From an uncultured Acetatifactor sp. (GTDB lineage: Bacteria; Bacillota; Clostridia; Lachnospirales; Lachnospiraceae): DNA of 64,000 nt. The DNA lies in the NCBI GenBank assembly GCA_944383825.1, contig CALWRA010000002.1:159259-223258 (forward strand). The letters run 5' to 3'. A program made the position numbers and the translations under genes. Below, piece by piece: positions 63,261-64,000 of this stretch (positions within the stretch are counted from its first letter, which is position 1; each line of letters opens with the position of its first letter). Below the pieces are notes generated by a model. The model had not been told where the DNA came from. It ran no database searches and was given only the letters and a program-made list of their open reading frames with translations.

Positions 63261-64000
63261 ATGACAAGAGAAGAGTTTTTCAGTTTATGTAAGAATAAAT
63301 ATATCTATCTGGATGGAGCGACCGGCTCCAATCTGGTTAAGGCGGGGATGCCCTCTGGGGTATGTCCCGAAAAATGGATCTTAGAGAACAGAGAGGTTAT
63401 GCTGAAGCTTCAAAAGGAATATGTAAAGGCAGGCACAAATATTTTATATGCGCCCACTTTTACGGCAAACCGTGTGAAGCTGAGAGAGTATGGATTGGAA
63501 TCACGCCTTTTTGAGATGACCAGAGAACTTGTGGGTATTTCAAAGGAGGCTGCCGCATCGGGAAGAAGTGATTTCCCCGGGGGCCACAGGGTCTATGTGG
63601 CCGGTGATCTTACTATGACGGGAGAGCAGCTTCACCCCATGGGAAAAATGGGTTTGGAAGAATTAATTGACATTTATAAAGAGCAGATTCTTGCCTTGGA
63701 GAAGGCGGGGGCGGATCTTTTGGCCGTGGAGACCATGATGAGTCTGGGAGAGGCAAGAGCGGCTCTGATAGCTGCAAAAGAGGTCACGGAGCTTCCTGTT
63801 ATGGTTACCATGACCTTTGAAAGAGATGGAAGAACTCTTTACGGCACGGATGCCAAAACCGCTGCGATAGTGCTGGAAAGCCTTGGCGCGTGTGCCATAG
63901 GGGCGAATTGCTCCACCGGTCCGGCCCAGATGCAGGATATAATAGAGGATATGGTTTCGGTCACGGAAATTCCCATTGTTGCAAAGCCCAACGCAGGGCT
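63261..64000 (+). CDS. homocysteine S-methyltransferase domain of MetH (5' part, runs off the window)
   Basis: About 246 codons with no stop before the window end. YLDGATGSNLVKAGMP near residue 19, ILYAPTFTANRVKL near 70, AGADLLAVETM near 150, and IGANCSTGP near 213 with a zinc-binding Cys. This is the N-terminal homocysteine-binding half; whether a folate-binding and cobalamin half follow is outside the window. ATG preceded by GAGGATATT. Confidence 0.88.
   Translation, partial: MTREEFFSLCKNKYIYLDGATGSNLVKAGMPSGVCPEKWILENREVMLKLQKEYVKAGTNILYAPTFTANRVKLREYGLESRLFEMTRELVGISKEAAASGRSDFPGGHRVYVAGDLTMTGEQLHPMGKMGLEELIDIYKEQILALEKAGADLLAVETMMSLGEARAALIAAKEVTELPVMVTMTFERDGRTLYGTDAKTAAIVLESLGACAIGANCSTGPAQMQDIIEDMVSVTEIPIVAKPNAG

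Overview
The window looks like a chromosomal segment of a low-to-mid GC anaerobic Firmicute, most likely a Lachnospiraceae member (Clostridia). That is an inference from family content: a group-B-type [FeFe] hydrogenase, FeoAB behind an exact 7-1-7 Fur box, a NifU-like/GGGtGRT gene pair, DUF1292, DUF896, DUF5662, a BmpA-type nucleoside ABC importer, AGGAGG-type ribosome binding sites and frequent TTG/GTG starts. Most of it is ordinary core metabolism. No prophage, CRISPR array, rRNA operon or complete insertion sequence is visible.

Layout. 1-5.5 kb: lipid-linked glycan flippase, membrane-anchored BofC-like protein and two FAD oxidoreductases. 5.5-9.2 kb: proline operon (proB, DUF896, formyl-THF cycloligase, proA), then pyrophosphatase. 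9.2-13.2 kb: Fur-controlled feoAB and a monomeric [FeFe] hydrogenase. 13.2-16.9 kb: gltX and a UvrD-like helicase whose 3' end runs antisense through a DUF1292 gene. 17-21.1 kb: a glycogen-debranching-like GH13 protein with missing catalytic residues, DUF5662, a Cys/Asp-Arg repeat protein and a lactonase-fold protein. 21.2-24.2 kb: aroC, tgt, yajC. 24.2-30.2 kb: leuB, ilvD, ilvB and a YkuD transpeptidase. 30.3-37.7 kb: serC, serA, DUF1015, glgB, MscS. 37.7-42.8 kb: nucleoside ABC importer. 43 kb: tRNA-Thr(CGT). 43.3-44.9 kb: an ABC importer pair lacking a binding protein. 45-52.2 kb: argH, asd, an EAL protein with a degenerate GGDEF, topB and a left-handed beta-helix protein. 52.2-55.3 kb: an ABC_sub_bind-type importer. 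55.3-57.3 kb: NifU-like/GGGtGRT pair. 57.4-61.1 kb: an accessory islet (AT-rich acyltransferase, candidate small RNA, nonsense-interrupted lipoprotein gene, acetyltransferase remnant). 61.2-63.1 kb: TM2/DUF4190/DUF2752 cluster and a lipoprotein. 63.3 kb to the end: 5' part of a MetH-type homocysteine methyltransferase gene.

The strongest unexplained signals are regulatory. (1) Both transcription units of the 52-55 kb importer appear to start with a leader built of tandem 8-nt units, each array beginning at the predicted +1. (2) Three biosynthetic genes (gltX, ilvD, asd) share a hairpin/mini-ORF element starting ATGTCC just upstream of the start. (3) A 33-nt hairpin with the same arm occurs at 21.1 and 62.5 kb. 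Protein-level oddities are the catalytically degraded GH13 protein beside an intact glgB 17 kb away, the degenerate GGDEF fused to an intact EAL, an in-frame TAG in a long lipoprotein gene, and the uncharacterised GGGtGRT/NifU-like pair. All coordinates and motifs were read by eye; family names come from recognising motifs, not from a search.
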